A stretch of 39,678 nucleotides of DNA from a bacterium. Its GTDB lineage: Bacteria; DUMJ01. A model generated the notes under the pieces. That model was given only the letters and a program-made list of their open reading frames with translations. It was not told the origin of the DNA and made no database searches. The translations under genes and the position numbers were made by a program. The number at the start of each line of letters is the position of its first letter. The first letter of the stretch is position 1. Location: contig DUMJ01000034.1 of the NCBI GenBank assembly GCA_012839925.1, positions 1 through 39,678 on the forward strand, read 5' to 3'. Shown piece after piece: positions 15,514 through 24,890 of the stretch.

Positions 15514-17595
15514 TTATCCCTTGGCAGCCTTACCCCTTCTTCTACCCAGCAGCACATAGTCACAGTCAGGATTACTGCATTTCCTGTAAGAATTCCCCTT
15601 TTTAGAACGGACCGTGACCAGCGGATAACCACACTTTGGGCACTTGGCACTTGTGGGTCTACCCCAGGCAACAAAATCACAATCTGGATAATTAGAACAT
15701 CTATAATAATACTTACCACTTTTAGATTTTAACCCTACAATATCTCCTCCACACTTTGGGCACTTCACCCCGGTAGACCTTGTAACTGGTCTGGTATATC
15801 TACAGTCCGGGTACCCTGAACATCCAATAAATATACCAAACCTGCTTCTCTTCTCCACCAGAGGCTTTCCACAGATAGGACAATTTCCCAATATATTATT
15901 TATCTCTGCCTTTTCCTTTGCCTCTTCTACCTGTTTTTCAAAATCCTGATAGAAATTCACTATCAATCTTTCCCAATCCTCTTTACCCTCTTCTATCTCA
16001 TCCAGGTCTTCTTCCATATTGGCGGTAAAATTGGGGTCCATTATATTGGGAAAATGCTTGGTCAAAAGGTCAGATACTGTCATACCTACAGGGGTAGGCT
16101 TTAAAAAATGGTCATCAATAATTACATAGTTTCTATCCAATATTGTGCTCACTATAGTGGCATACGTACTGGGACGTCCTATTCCTCTCTCCTCAAGTAA
16201 TTTTATAAGAGATGCCTCCGTATAACGTGGAGGTGGCTGTGTAAAGTGTTGAGAGGGTAGGAGTTCTAATAACTCGACAGGCTTATCTCTATCTAACTTC
16301 TCCAGAGGTATCTCATCTTCCTCCTCTTCCTTTCCGCTCACAATCTGATAGCCAGGGAATATAAGCCTGGATGCGCTTGATCTAAAGAGATAATCATTCC
16401 CCACGACATCCACTGAGATTGAATCATATACCGCATTCTCCATCTGGCAGGCAACAAATCTCTCCCATATCAGTTTATAGAGGGCAAACTGGTCATGGGT
16501 GAGATATTCTCTTACCTTCTCAGGTGTTCTCTCAACAGAAGTGGGTCTAATCGCCTCATGGGCTCCCTGGGAGGATTTGGAAGACTTATAAACCTTGGGT
16601 TTTGATGGAAGATACTCATCTCCAAAATGCTCTTTTATAAACTTTCTGACCTCTTCTATGGCAAGGTCAGATATCCTTACCGAATCTGTTCTCATATAAG
16701 TTATAAGACCAACTATAGTATCCCCTATCTTAAGTCCTTCATACAACTGTTGAGCTATACTCATAGTCCTGGATGGTGAAAAGCCCAATCTCCTGGAAGC
16801 CTCCTGTTGAAGCGTGCTGGTTATAAATGGAGGAGGTGGAGATTTTCTCCTCTTGGACCTCCTTATATTCTGTATATGAAATTGAGCGGACTTAAGCTCT
16901 TCCACTATCTCTTTAGCCTTAGCTTCGTCAGGTATATCTATCTTATCCTTACCCCTGGAGATCAGCTTGGCACTAAATTCTATATCTTCCTGGAGAAATA
17001 CTCCCTCTATCTCCCAGTACTCTTTAGGGACAAAGGCAGCTATCTCTTTTTCCCTATCACAGATGAATCTCAATGCCACAGACTGGACTCTTCCTGCACT
17101 GAGGTCGCTCTTCATAAGTTTTTCCCAGAGAAATGGACTGAGTCTGTATCCAACTATCCTGTCTAAAATCCTTCTCCCCTGCTGAGCATTTACCCTGTTT
17201 ATATCTATAGGTTTTGGCTCTTTTAAACTATCAAGCACAGCATTCTTGGTAACCTCATGGAACTCTACCCTGCATTTATCCTCCGGATCAATTCTGAGAG
17301 TCTTAGCCAGATGCCAGGAAATCGCTTCTCCCTCTCTATCCGGGTCTGTTGCAAAAATAACCCTCTTAACCTTAGCCTTAGCAGCTTTCAGGTCTTCTAT
17401 TACAGGTAACTTATCTTCCAGGGTAACATACTTTACTTTCACCTTATTCTTCTTTATCTCTACTCCAAACTTATCATGTGGCAAGTCTCTTATATGACCC
17501 TGTGAAGCCTTAACTATATAGTTCTTTCCAAGATAATGCGATATTGTCCTCGCCTTGGCAGGCGATTCCACTATTACTAAAGTCTTCTCAGCCAT
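15514..17595 (-). CDS. topA: DNA topoisomerase I (type IA)
   Basis: The 693-residue protein has an N-terminal TOPRIM domain with Glu10 in VIVESPAKA and DPDREGE at 84-90. The active-site tyrosine is Tyr300 in TYMRTDSVRIS. The central gate has PPPRYTEASLIKLLEERGIGRPSTYA. The C-terminus carries three four-cysteine zinc ribbons, beginning CPICGKPL, CPKCGGDI and CPKCGYPL. It relaxes negative supercoils. ATG 17595 overlaps the dprA stop by 8 nt. Full-length and apparently intact. Confidence 0.97.
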   Translation of the reverse strand: MAEKTLVIVESPAKARTISHYLGKNYIVKASQGHIRDLPHDKFGVEIKKNKVKVKYVTLEDKLPVIEDLKAAKAKVKRVIFATDPDREGEAISWHLAKTLRIDPEDKCRVEFHEVTKNAVLDSLKEPKPIDINRVNAQQGRRILDRIVGYRLSPFLWEKLMKSDLSAGRVQSVALRFICDREKEIAAFVPKEYWEIEGVFLQEDIEFSAKLISRGKDKIDIPDEAKAKEIVEELKSAQFHIQNIRRSKRRKSPPPPFITSTLQQEASRRLGFSPSRTMSIAQQLYEGLKIGDTIVGLITYMRTDSVRISDLAIEEVRKFIKEHFGDEYLPSKPKVYKSSKSSQGAHEAIRPTSVERTPEKVREYLTHDQFALYKLIWERFVACQMENAVYDSISVDVVGNDYLFRSSASRLIFPGYQIVSGKEEEEDEIPLEKLDRDKPVELLELLPSQHFTQPPPRYTEASLIKLLEERGIGRPSTYATIVSTILDRNYVIIDDHFLKPTPVGMTVSDLLTKHFPNIMDPNFTANMEEDLDEIEEGKEDWERLIVNFYQDFEKQVEEAKEKAEINNILGNCPICGKPLVEKRSRFGIFIGCSGYPDCRYTRPVTRSTGVKCPKCGGDIVGLKSKSGKYYYRCSNYPDCDFVAWGRPTSAKCPKCGYPLVTVRSKKGNSYRKCSNPDCDYVLLGRRRGKAAKG

Positions 17596-18634
17596 TTCTC
17601 CTCTTCAACATCCTTCCTGGCAACCTTTCAATCAATCCTTTTAACTCCAATCTGGTAACTATTACATTAAACTTACCAGTATCTAAACCACTGATACTGA
17701 TTATATCATCCTCCAATCGAGGTTCATTCAAGATATTCCATATAATGGCTTCTTCCGGGTTAAGTTCAGGTGGTCTGATGTTTGAGACCTTGGGTATTAT
17801 ATTAAACTCCTCAAGTATATCTTCACCAGAGGTGATCAGTTTTGCACCTTCCTTTATAAGTTGATTTGTCCCCTGACTATTCTCACTATCTGCATTGCCG
17901 GGAACAGCAAAAACCTCCCTCCCCTGTTCAAGTGCGTAACCAGCAGTTATCATCGCCCCACTCTTCAAAGAAGCCTCAATCACCACCGTTATCTGTGTTA
18001 ATCCACTTATAATTCTATTACGTCTTGGAAAATGCCATGGTTCGGGTTTATCTCCTAAAGGAAACTCACTTATAAAACAACCTCTTCTACTCTCAATTAT
18101 CTCCTTTTTTAACCCCTTATTTACCCCTGGATACACTATATCTACCCCTGTTCCCAGAACACCTATCGTATAACCCCCTCCGTTTAGCGCTTCCATATGG
18201 GCAACGGTATCTATCCCATAGGCAAAACCACTGACGATACCTATCCCATTTTCAACCAGCTTAGAAACTATCTTTTTGGTAATATTTATACCATACCTGC
18301 TTGGCTTACGAGTCCCCACCACACTTACAAAGCTTCCATTTAGCCAGACCTTTTCGCCCAGAAGATATAGAAGAGCTGGAGGATCAGAGATTTCTCTCAA
18401 AAGGTATGGATAATCATCAGATGATAATGGTACCAATTCAATCCCTGAATCTACAGCCTTTTTATACTCCTCTCCTGCCTTTTTTCTGAGAAGAGAGAGT
18501 TTCTCCTGTCCAAGCTCCAGAGAACTAATAATATCTTCAGTAGAAATACCTCTGGAGAATAATTCTCGTATTAATCTGTACCTTCCGGTCAGATTTAGAA
18601 GGATCCAGTCTATTAAGAAAACTTCTTCTCCCAA
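17588..18634 (-). CDS. dprA: DNA-processing protein DprA (Smf)
   Basis: This 348-residue cytoplasmic protein has the DprA Rossmann fold: VVGTRKPSRYG, GIVSGFAYGIDTVAH, ALNGGGYTIGVLGTG, FPRRNRIISGL, EASLKSGAMITAGYA and FAVPGNADSENSQGTN. An N-terminal helical segment precedes it and a C-terminal winged-helix-like domain follows (about 280-348). It loads RecA on incoming single-stranded DNA during natural transformation. The start appears to be TTG 18634 with AGGAAG close upstream; no in-frame ATG fits. It overlaps the comM 3' end by 22 nt and the topA start by 8 nt. Adjacent comM and the prepilin peptidase at 25786 are consistent with competence potential. Confidence 0.95.
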   Translation of the reverse strand: MGEEVFLIDWILLNLTGRYRLIRELFSRGISTEDIISSLELGQEKLSLLRKKAGEEYKKAVDSGIELVPLSSDDYPYLLREISDPPALLYLLGEKVWLNGSFVSVVGTRKPSRYGINITKKIVSKLVENGIGIVSGFAYGIDTVAHMEALNGGGYTIGVLGTGVDIVYPGVNKGLKKEIIESRRGCFISEFPLGDKPEPWHFPRRNRIISGLTQITVVIEASLKSGAMITAGYALEQGREVFAVPGNADSENSQGTNQLIKEGAKLITSGEDILEEFNIIPKVSNIRPPELNPEEAIIWNILNEPRLEDDIISISGLDTGKFNVIVTRLELKGLIERLPGRMLKRRNG

Positions 18635-20145
18635 TACTTCCTATCCAAAATCCTGTATTGAATAGCTTCCAGGATATCCTCTTCCCTTATGAACTCACTT
18701 TCGTTCAGGTCAGCAATAGTCCTTGCCACTTTTAAAAGCTTATCATAAGAACGAGCACTGAGATGAAACTTATCTATTATCTCCCTCAGGAGAGACTGAA
18801 CAGGGGGATTAAGCCTGCAGTACTTCTTTATCTCTCTGGGGGTCATAAGCCCATTAAACCTGAAACCATCCTTAAATCTATCTATCTGGAACTCTCTCAC
18901 CCTGTTTATTCTATCTCTTATAAAATTAGAACCTTCCCCAGGTGTGTTTCTTATAAGTGTATCCGTCTCCAACCTCGGAACTTCTATCTGTATATCTATT
19001 CTATCAAGGATAGGACCAGAAATCTTACTGAAATACTTCTCTATTTGGTACTGGGTACAGGTACAGTTCTTTTTGGTATCTCCAAGATATCCACAGGGAC
19101 AGGGATTCATACTCGCAACAAGCATAAACCTGGCAGGGAATCTTATACTTCCATGTGCCCTGGATATAACCAGACTCCCATCCTCCATAGGCTGTCTCAA
19201 TGCTTCCAGGACATCTCTTCTGAACTCAGGGAATTCATCCAGAAAGAGAACACCATTATGAGCCAAACTTATCTCCCCTGGCTTCGGGTTGCTCGTTCCA
19301 CCAACCATACCGGCAAGTGAAATGGAATGGTGAGGAGACCTGAATGGTCTCTCCTCAATTATTCCTCCTCCCTTGGGGAGTAATCCTGCACTGCTATAGA
19401 TCCTGGTAACTTCCAATGCTTCTTCCTCTGTGAGAGGAGGAAGTATGGTTGGTAATCTCTGAGCCAGCATGGTCTTCCCCGACCCGGGAGGACCAACCAT
19501 TATTACATTATGAAAACCAGCAGCGGCAATCTCCAACGCCCTCTTGGCAGATTCCTGTCCTTTTACCTCATTGAAATCTCCTGAAAACTCATTTATCTTT
19601 ATAGACCTGGCAGGTTCAGATGGGGAAAGAGATATCGTTCCATTTAGAAACTGGACAAGGTCGGTAAGATTTTTGATACCATACACCTTTATACCAGGTA
19701 TAAGAGCAGCTTCCGAGCTGTTTTCATACGGGACGAACATAACAGGAATCTTTAAATCCCTTGCCATTATAGCTATAGATATAATACCGTTAACAGGTCT
19801 TATAGTACCATCTAAGGAAAGTTCGCCAACTATAAGAAATGGTTCTTCCATCTTTGGAGCTAAAGCCTCAGATGCGATAAGAATCCCTATAGCTATTGGC
19901 AGGTCAAACGCTGGACCTTCTTTTTTTATATCAGCTGGAGCCAGATTTACAGTAATTCTCTTAACAGGAAAGTTTAAATCAGAATTCTTTATCGCAGAGC
20001 GTATCCTCTCTCTTGACTCCTGAACAGACTGATCAGGAAGCCCCACTATAGTAAAGCTAGGAAGTCCATTACTTATATCCACTTCTACATCTACCGGTAC
20101 ACCCTCTATACCTGAGAGGGTAGCGCTTATTACCTTAGCCAACAT
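18613..20145 (-). CDS. comM: Mg-chelatase-like AAA+ ATPase ComM/YifB
   Basis: The 510-residue protein starts MLAKVISATLSGIEG, the standard YifB opening, followed by the Lon-protease-like domain (VGELSLDGTIRPVNG). The AAA+ module has Walker A GPPGSGKT at about 218-225, Walker B LFLDEFPEF and MNPCPCGYLGD, then a C-terminal helical domain. ComM is a branch-migration helicase that extends heteroduplex during transformation. I prefer ATG 20145 over the upstream in-frame ATG 20178, which would lengthen the overlap with yraN from 11 to 44 nt and add residues absent from the family. It is followed by dprA. Confidence 0.94.
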   Translation of the reverse strand: MLAKVISATLSGIEGVPVDVEVDISNGLPSFTIVGLPDQSVQESRERIRSAIKNSDLNFPVKRITVNLAPADIKKEGPAFDLPIAIGILIASEALAPKMEEPFLIVGELSLDGTIRPVNGIISIAIMARDLKIPVMFVPYENSSEAALIPGIKVYGIKNLTDLVQFLNGTISLSPSEPARSIKINEFSGDFNEVKGQESAKRALEIAAAGFHNVIMVGPPGSGKTMLAQRLPTILPPLTEEEALEVTRIYSSAGLLPKGGGIIEERPFRSPHHSISLAGMVGGTSNPKPGEISLAHNGVLFLDEFPEFRRDVLEALRQPMEDGSLVISRAHGSIRFPARFMLVASMNPCPCGYLGDTKKNCTCTQYQIEKYFSKISGPILDRIDIQIEVPRLETDTLIRNTPGEGSNFIRDRINRVREFQIDRFKDGFRFNGLMTPREIKKYCRLNPPVQSLLREIIDKFHLSARSYDKLLKVARTIADLNESEFIREEDILEAIQYRILDRKYWEKKFS

Positions 20146-20527
20146 ACCTGTAAGTATCCCCTTCAAGTTGAAAGGCATCCCTGGTAAGATTGAATTCAGT
20201 ATCTCCGGTCTTTGGATCTATCTTCACTGTAAGGACGTCAAATCTGCAGCTTAATCTGGGCCATCCCCTGGAATGGAGATAGTAAAGAGCAGTCCTCACT
20301 ATCCTCTCCCTTTTTTTCAATGTTATGGACTCCTCTGGATCTCCAAACTTCTTACCGGTTCTGGTCTTTACCTCTACAAAGCTCAGGGTTCCTTTATCCT
20401 CTGCTATAATATCTATCTCTCCACGCTGAGAGTAGAAATTTACAGCAAGGATATCGTACCCCAAATTCCTTAAATACTCCAGAGCCTTTTTCTCCCCCAA
20501 ATTTCCCAGAGCTCTTTTATTCTTCAT
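20135..20527 (-). CDS. UPF0102 (YraN) family nuclease-like protein
   Basis: The 130-residue protein matches the YraN family: LGNLGEKKALEYLRNLGYDIL, RGEIDIIAEDKGTLSFVEVKTRTG and then a helical C-terminus. The D-x(n)-E-x-K pattern of the EID(II)AED and FVEVK segments is that of Holliday-junction-resolvase-like nucleases. Its cellular role is not established. It overlaps the rnhB 3' end by 11 nt and the comM start by 11 nt, the usual neighbours in many bacteria. Confidence 0.93.
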   Translation of the reverse strand: MKNKRALGNLGEKKALEYLRNLGYDILAVNFYSQRGEIDIIAEDKGTLSFVEVKTRTGKKFGDPEESITLKKRERIVRTALYYLHSRGWPRLSCRFDVLTVKIDPKTGDTEFNLTRDAFQLEGDTYRYVG

Positions 20528-21158
20528 AGTTCATCACCTCTCTTACAGGTGAAAAAGAAACCCTGTGAATTACAGATGGCTTAAATATCCTTATACGCTC
20601 TTTGTGGTCAGGGGTAGGATACCCTTTATTACGAGAAAAATTATACTGGGGAAAAATCTTATCGTAGTATTCCATTATATGATCCCTTGTTACTTTGGCT
20701 ATAATAGATGCTGCAGAAACAGAAGAGCATATCTCGTCTCCATTTATGAGATTTATCTGGAATATATCCATATCTATGTGTAAGGCGTCGGTCACCATCC
20801 CTTTTATCTCTACGGTTAAATCTCTTACAGCCCTTTTGAAAGCCTCTTTATTAGCCCAGGAGAGACCGTAACGATCAATTTCTTCAGATTCAACGATACC
20901 TAAACCTATATCTACAGCTTCTTCTTTTAATCTGAGAGCTATAACCTCTCTCTCTTCTGGAGATAGCTTTTTAGAATCATTTAGGGGTATTCTACATCTT
21001 CTGGGCAGAATAACAGCCGCCGCCACTAAAGGTCCAGCAAGAGCCCCTCTTCCCGCCTCATCTATTCCGCATACAGGATAGATTCCGTTTGAGTACAGGC
21101 TAAGCTCTATCCCTTGATTTGGTCTTACTTTATTAAGCTTATTCTTCCTGGAGGCCAA
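20517..21158 (-). CDS. rnhB: Ribonuclease HII
   Basis: The 213-residue enzyme has the active-site block GIDEAGRGALAGPLVAAAVI (Asp33, Glu34), NDSKKLSPEERE, the third acidic residue in HIDMD, and SAASIIAKVTRD with the later GYPTPDH. It removes ribonucleotides and RNA primers from DNA. The frame opens at TTG 21158, 34 nt inside lepB, without a clear ribosome-binding site; the true start could be a few codons later, but the conserved domain is complete. It lies between lepB and yraN. Confidence 0.95.
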   Translation of the reverse strand: MASRKNKLNKVRPNQGIELSLYSNGIYPVCGIDEAGRGALAGPLVAAAVILPRRCRIPLNDSKKLSPEEREVIALRLKEEAVDIGLGIVESEEIDRYGLSWANKEAFKRAVRDLTVEIKGMVTDALHIDMDIFQINLINGDEICSSVSAASIIAKVTRDHIMEYYDKIFPQYNFSRNKGYPTPDHKERIRIFKPSVIHRVSFSPVREVMNYEE

Positions 21159-21646
21159 TATATCAAAAATGCCTTACCTATAACATTCTCAACCGGGACA
21201 AAACCAAAATATCTGCTATCCTCGCTGTTACCCCTGTTATCACCCAAGACGAAGAGGTTCCCCTTCGGAACTGTAATAGGTCCAAAATTATCATAAGAAG
21301 AATACATCTTGTGGTTCTCCTCTACAGGTTGCCCATTTATATAAACCTTACCATCTATAAGCTGAACGGTCTCTCCTTCAAGAGCTATAACCCTTTTTAT
21401 ATAGTCTACCTTGGGATTATGTGGATACTTAAATACTATTACATCGAAGCGTTGGATGGGTTTAAATCTGTAGATAAACTTATTTACAAAAAGCTTATCC
21501 CCTACGAGAAAAGTAGGCTCCATAGATCCACTTGGAATAACATAGGGCTGGATAATAAAGGGTCTTATTATACCAAAAGCCAGAACTACAGCTATTATTA
21601 CGGATTCTATCAAATCTCTTACCAGAGCCTTCTCCTTCTCATTCAT
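21125..21646 (-). CDS. lepB: Signal peptidase I
   Basis: The 173-residue protein has one N-terminal transmembrane segment (about 12-32) and the Ser/Lys dyad: Ser41 in [10 protein letters not shown] and Lys84 in [26 protein letters not shown] is the later family box. It cuts Sec signal peptides on the outer face of the inner membrane, including presumably those of the binding proteins and the phospholipase-like protein here. Short size and single anchor are of the common bacterial P-type. It overlaps the rplS stop by 8 nt. Confidence 0.96.
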   Translation of the reverse strand: MNEKEKALVRDLIESVIIAVVLAFGIIRPFIIQPYVIPSGSMEPTFLVGDKLFVNKFIYRFKPIQRFDVIVFKYPHNPKVDYIKRVIALEGETVQLIDGKVYINGQPVEENHKMYSSYDNFGPITVPKGNLFVLGDNRGNSEDSRYFGFVPVENVIGKAFLIYWPPGRISLIK

Positions 21647-21989
21647 TTATATTTGCTTCCTTTATTCTCGCCTCTCTACCTATCTTACTTCTCAGATAGT
21701 AAAGCTTAGCCCTCCTTACCTTACCTTTTCTGATAACCTCTACCCTATCAATTATTGGAGAATAGAGAGGGAATACCTTCTCTACCCCAACACCATAAGA
21801 TATCTTTCTCAGGGTAAAAGCCCTGTTAACTCCACTGCCCTTTATTGAGATTACGGTTCCTTCAAAAAACTGTAATCTCTCTCTTCCACCTTCTAAGGAC
21901 TTTGTATAAACCCTTACAAGGTCTCCAGGCTTAAAGTTTTCTCTATCTGGTCTAATCTGCTGTTTCTCCACTAATAAAATCGGATCCAT
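21639..21989 (-). CDS. rplS: 50S ribosomal protein L19
   Basis: The 116-residue protein carries the L19 core: [55 protein letters not shown] and [12 protein letters not shown]. It sits at the 30S/50S interface. ATG 21989 follows GGAGGG. It is the first gene of the minus-strand run to galE and has its own promoter at 22026-22055. The usual trmD/rimM genes are not upstream; an aldo/keto reductase is there instead. Confidence 0.97.
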   Translation of the reverse strand: MDPILLVEKQQIRPDRENFKPGDLVRVYTKSLEGGRERLQFFEGTVISIKGSGVNRAFTLRKISYGVGVEKVFPLYSPIIDRVEVIRKGKVRRAKLYYLRSKIGREARIKEANINE

Positions 21990-22025
21990 TTTTACATCCC
22001 TCCTGCATAAATTAGAGCTTTAGGC

Positions 22026-22055
22026 ATTATAACATATAAAGATAGATAAGTGCAA
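22026..22055 (-). promoter_or_regulatory. Promoter of the rplS-lepB-rnhB-...-galE operon
   Basis: On the minus strand TTGCAC (22055-22050) and a perfect TATAAT (22031-22026) are 18 nt apart. The start site would be near 22019, leaving a leader of about 30 nt with AGGAGGG before ATG 21989. It lies in the 86-nt gap after the aldo/keto reductase gene, so the housekeeping operon can be expressed separately from that gene. Confidence 0.7.
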
Positions 22056-22075
22056 CTGTACGTATGAGTTGGAAA

Positions 22076-22927
22076 TCAGCTTCGAAGCCTGAATATCGGT
22101 TCCAGACCCTTAGCCTTCTCTTTCAACAGTCTTATCTCCTCTTCTGTAATTGGGGTGAACTTCTCAGCTATATCCAGAGCCATCTTAAAGAGCTTGGGCT
22201 CTCCAGGTGGAATGGCAGCTGTTATAGGCTGGGAGAGGGTAAATCTCAAAGCCAGACTAGCAAGTTCTGGCTCATCGACAGGAAGATACCAGCACTTCTC
22301 ATACTTACGGGATTGCCCTTCTGGTATAACCGTCTTAGCCATAGCCTTAAGGGCAAGTCTGGCTACTCCTTTAGCCATAGCCTTCTCTACTACTTGAGGA
22401 CCAAAATTAGCATTGAAATAGTTCACCCAGTTCAGGGGAAAGAGGACAGAATCAAATTGAAAGGCATCCAGTAACTTTAATGCAACCTCTACCGAATGAG
22501 CTGAAAATCCTATATACCTTATTAATCCCTCATCCTTCGCCTTGACAAAAGTCTCCATCGCTCCACCCGGACCCATAGCTACTTCGAAATCTTCATCGGT
22601 AGTCATAGAATGGAGCTGATAAAGGTCAAAGTGGTCGGTATTTAAAAGTCTTAAAGAGTTTTCCAGTTCCTTACGTGCCTCTTCCTTCGTTCTCTTCCCG
22701 GTTTTACACGCTAGGAATATATTATTCCTCTTACCCTTAAGAGCTATACCCAGCCTTTCTTCAGCATCCATATATGTGGGAGCAACATCAAAATAATTTA
22801 CACCCCTGTCTATAGCAAGAGCAACTATACTGTTAGCCTCTTCCTGAGGAAGTTCAGCTGTTACAATACCCCCAAAACCTATAATGGATAACATCTCGCC
22901 TGTTTTCCCATACGGTCTTTTATCCAT
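22076..22927 (-). CDS. Aldo/keto reductase
   Basis: The 283-residue NADPH-type oxidoreductase has the (beta/alpha)8 AKR tetrad: Asp47 and Tyr52 in NYFDVAPTY, Lys75 in LACKTGKR and His106 in LYQLHS. GFSAHSVEVALKLL follows as in YdjG/YakC-like members. The C-terminal NADP(H) region is partly variant. It would reduce aldehydes or ketones in the cytoplasm. It has its own promoter (22959-22987) and TAGGAGGT before ATG 22927, and is divergent from hflK. Substrate unknown. Confidence 0.92.
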   Translation of the reverse strand: MDKRPYGKTGEMLSIIGFGGIVTAELPQEEANSIVALAIDRGVNYFDVAPTYMDAEERLGIALKGKRNNIFLACKTGKRTKEEARKELENSLRLLNTDHFDLYQLHSMTTDEDFEVAMGPGGAMETFVKAKDEGLIRYIGFSAHSVEVALKLLDAFQFDSVLFPLNWVNYFNANFGPQVVEKAMAKGVARLALKAMAKTVIPEGQSRKYEKCWYLPVDEPELASLALRFTLSQPITAAIPPGEPKLFKMALDIAEKFTPITEEEIRLLKEKAKGLEPIFRLRS

Positions 22928-22958
22928 AATGACCTCCTAAATAATAGATTTTAGTAAA

Positions 22959-22987
22959 ATTATACTATTACTTAGATAAATTGTCTA
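22959..22987 (-). promoter_or_regulatory. Promoter of the aldo/keto reductase gene, in a divergent promoter region
   Basis: On the minus strand TAGACA (22987-22982), a 17-nt spacer and TATAAT (22964-22959) give a good sigma-70-type promoter about 35 nt before ATG 22927. On the plus strand, possible -10 boxes TATAAT (22986-22991) and TATACT (22996-23001) for hflK overlap or adjoin this -35. No good plus-strand -35 is seen. The two promoters probably compete for polymerase. Confidence 0.6.
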
Positions 22988-23023
22988 TAATATGTTATAC
23001 TGAAAAAAAGGAGATGGAAAATT

Positions 23024-24010
23024 ATGGACGAAGTCTTTGATTGGGAAAAGATGCCAGAAGAGGGTAAAAGACGAAACATAAAACCTTCTTCTATAATATT
23101 CGGGATATTCATAGGGATAATACTGATCATAATATTATCCACCACATTCTATACTGTTAATACAGATGAGGCAGGGGTTATAAAGACCTTTGGATCCTAC
23201 ACTAAAGTCACAGGACCAGGGATACACGCAAAATGGTTCTGGCCCATTCAAGCGGTAGAAAAGGTCTCCATAGAAAAAGTAAACAGAATAGAGATAGGTT
23301 TTAGAACTACAGGAAAAGATTCCGATGGAAATGCTATTTATAGTGATGTTCCAGATGAAAAGATAATGGTGACAATGGACGAAAATATAGTTGAAGTCGA
23401 ATTTATAGTCCAGTATATAGTTCGAGACCCGGTAGCATATCTGTTTAATGTGGATGATCCAGTAGAAACCGTAAGAAAAACATCATGGTCTGCTATGAGG
23501 ACAGTAGTAGCAAGTAACACTGTAGATGATGTTCTCACTATAGGGAAAGAGAATATCCAGAATCGTACTGCAGACCTTATCCAATCTGTACTTGACAGAT
23601 ACAAATGCGGTATAAGGGTGGTGGCTGTTCAATTACAGGATGTGGATCCGCCCGAAGCAGTAAAAGCTGCCTTCGACGAAGTCCAGAAGGCTAAGGAAAA
23701 GATGGACCAGCTGGTAAATGAGGGAAGGAGATATTACAATCAGGTGGTGCTGGAAGCTGAAGGAGAAGCTTATAAACTTATAAAGGAAGCGGAGGCTTAT
23801 AAGGTTCAAAAGGTAAACCTGGCTAAGGGAGAAGTGGATAGATTCGATGAGGTTTACAAGCAGTATGTGAAGGGAAAGGACATAGCCAGGAAGCAGATCT
23901 ACATGGATAGAATGAGGGAATTACTCACAGGAATAAATAAGTACATAGTCGACCCTTCAGTAGGATTGAATATCTTTCTTCAGAAGGGGGATGTGGAGGT
24001 AATAAAATGA
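23024..24010 (+). CDS. hflK: HflK, SPFH-domain membrane protein
   Basis: The 328-residue protein has one N-terminal membrane segment (about 22-46), then TVNTDEAGVIKTFGSYTKVTGPGIH and the SPFH/band-7 domain. IRVVAVQLQDVDPPEAVKAAFDEV and a long coiled coil with the EAEGEAYKLIKEAEAYK pattern follow. HflK and HflC form a large cage around the membrane protease FtsH and modulate it. SD AAGGAG precedes ATG 23024. The stop overlaps the hflC start as ATGA. No ftsH gene is in the window. Confidence 0.93.
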   Translation: MDEVFDWEKMPEEGKRRNIKPSSIIFGIFIGIILIIILSTTFYTVNTDEAGVIKTFGSYTKVTGPGIHAKWFWPIQAVEKVSIEKVNRIEIGFRTTGKDSDGNAIYSDVPDEKIMVTMDENIVEVEFIVQYIVRDPVAYLFNVDDPVETVRKTSWSAMRTVVASNTVDDVLTIGKENIQNRTADLIQSVLDRYKCGIRVVAVQLQDVDPPEAVKAAFDEVQKAKEKMDQLVNEGRRYYNQVVLEAEGEAYKLIKEAEAYKVQKVNLAKGEVDRFDEVYKQYVKGKDIARKQIYMDRMRELLTGINKYIVDPSVGLNIFLQKGDVEVIK

Positions 24011-24873
24011 GAATCCTTAGCAGGATAGAATTCATAGTTTTTATTGTTCTTCTGGCACTTATAATAGTGAGGGGATTATTTCTATATCAACTAGATCAGA
24101 CAGAACAGGCTGTTATCACAAGATTCGGTAAGATAATAAGAGTAGATAAAACCCCTGGACTTGGCTTCAAGCTTCCTCTCATAGATATTGTAAACAGATT
24201 CAGCAAGAAGATTCTGGAATATGATAGCAAATCACAGGTGGCAGTGACTAAGGATAAAAAGACTATAATAGTAGATTACTATGCCAAGTACAGGATAGAA
24301 TCTCCTGATAAATTTTTACAGAGGGTAAGGACACAGCAAGGAGCGAATACCATACTTGATGATGTGGTATATTCTTCTATGAGAAAAGATGTGGGAAAAT
24401 ATACTTTATCTGAAATTATTACAAGCAGAGAAGAGATACCTAATCTAGTGATAAAAGACTTAAAAATACTGCTCCCTGAATATGGGCTAGATATCGTAGA
24501 TGTAAGATTTAAAACCACCAACTTTCCTGAAGAAGTTCAAGCATCTGTATTCGAGAGGATGAAGGCTGAAAGGCTGCAGATGGCTCAAAAATATATTTCA
24601 GAAGGAGAAAAGCAGAAGATATCCATTATGGCTGATGCAGACAAGGTGAAGGCAGAACTTATTTCTAAGGCTAATATGGAGAGCCAGAAGATACGGGGAG
24701 AAGGCGACAGGACAGCGGTCTCTATAATTCAGGACGCCTATGCAAAAGCGCCAGAACTGGCATTTATGATGAAATATATGGATACATATAGGGATATAAT
24801 AAAAAAAGATGATACACTGGTTATACTTTCCACAGAATCTGAGATATTTAAAATACTTCAAGATATGGAGTGA
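24007..24873 (+). CDS. hflC: HflC, SPFH-domain membrane protein
   Basis: The 288-residue partner of HflK has an N-terminal membrane segment (about 8-27), then DQTEQAVITRFGKIIRVDKTPGLGFKLP and the SPFH domain. DIVDVRFKTTNFPEEVQASVFERMKAER and an Ala/Glu-rich coiled coil with the C-terminal KYMDTYRDIIKKDDTLVILSTESE complete the standard HflC layout. It starts inside the hflK stop codon, so translation is coupled and equal stoichiometry is expected. Confidence 0.95.
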   Translation: MRILSRIEFIVFIVLLALIIVRGLFLYQLDQTEQAVITRFGKIIRVDKTPGLGFKLPLIDIVNRFSKKILEYDSKSQVAVTKDKKTIIVDYYAKYRIESPDKFLQRVRTQQGANTILDDVVYSSMRKDVGKYTLSEIITSREEIPNLVIKDLKILLPEYGLDIVDVRFKTTNFPEEVQASVFERMKAERLQMAQKYISEGEKQKISIMADADKVKAELISKANMESQKIRGEGDRTAVSIIQDAYAKAPELAFMMKYMDTYRDIIKKDDTLVILSTESEIFKILQDME

Positions 24874-24890
24874 GATAAGGAGGTAAAGGT

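Noticed and set aside
18763..19320. Plus-strand ORF of 185 codons
   Set aside because: It lies wholly antisense to comM, whose domains are complete, and its composition is not protein-like.
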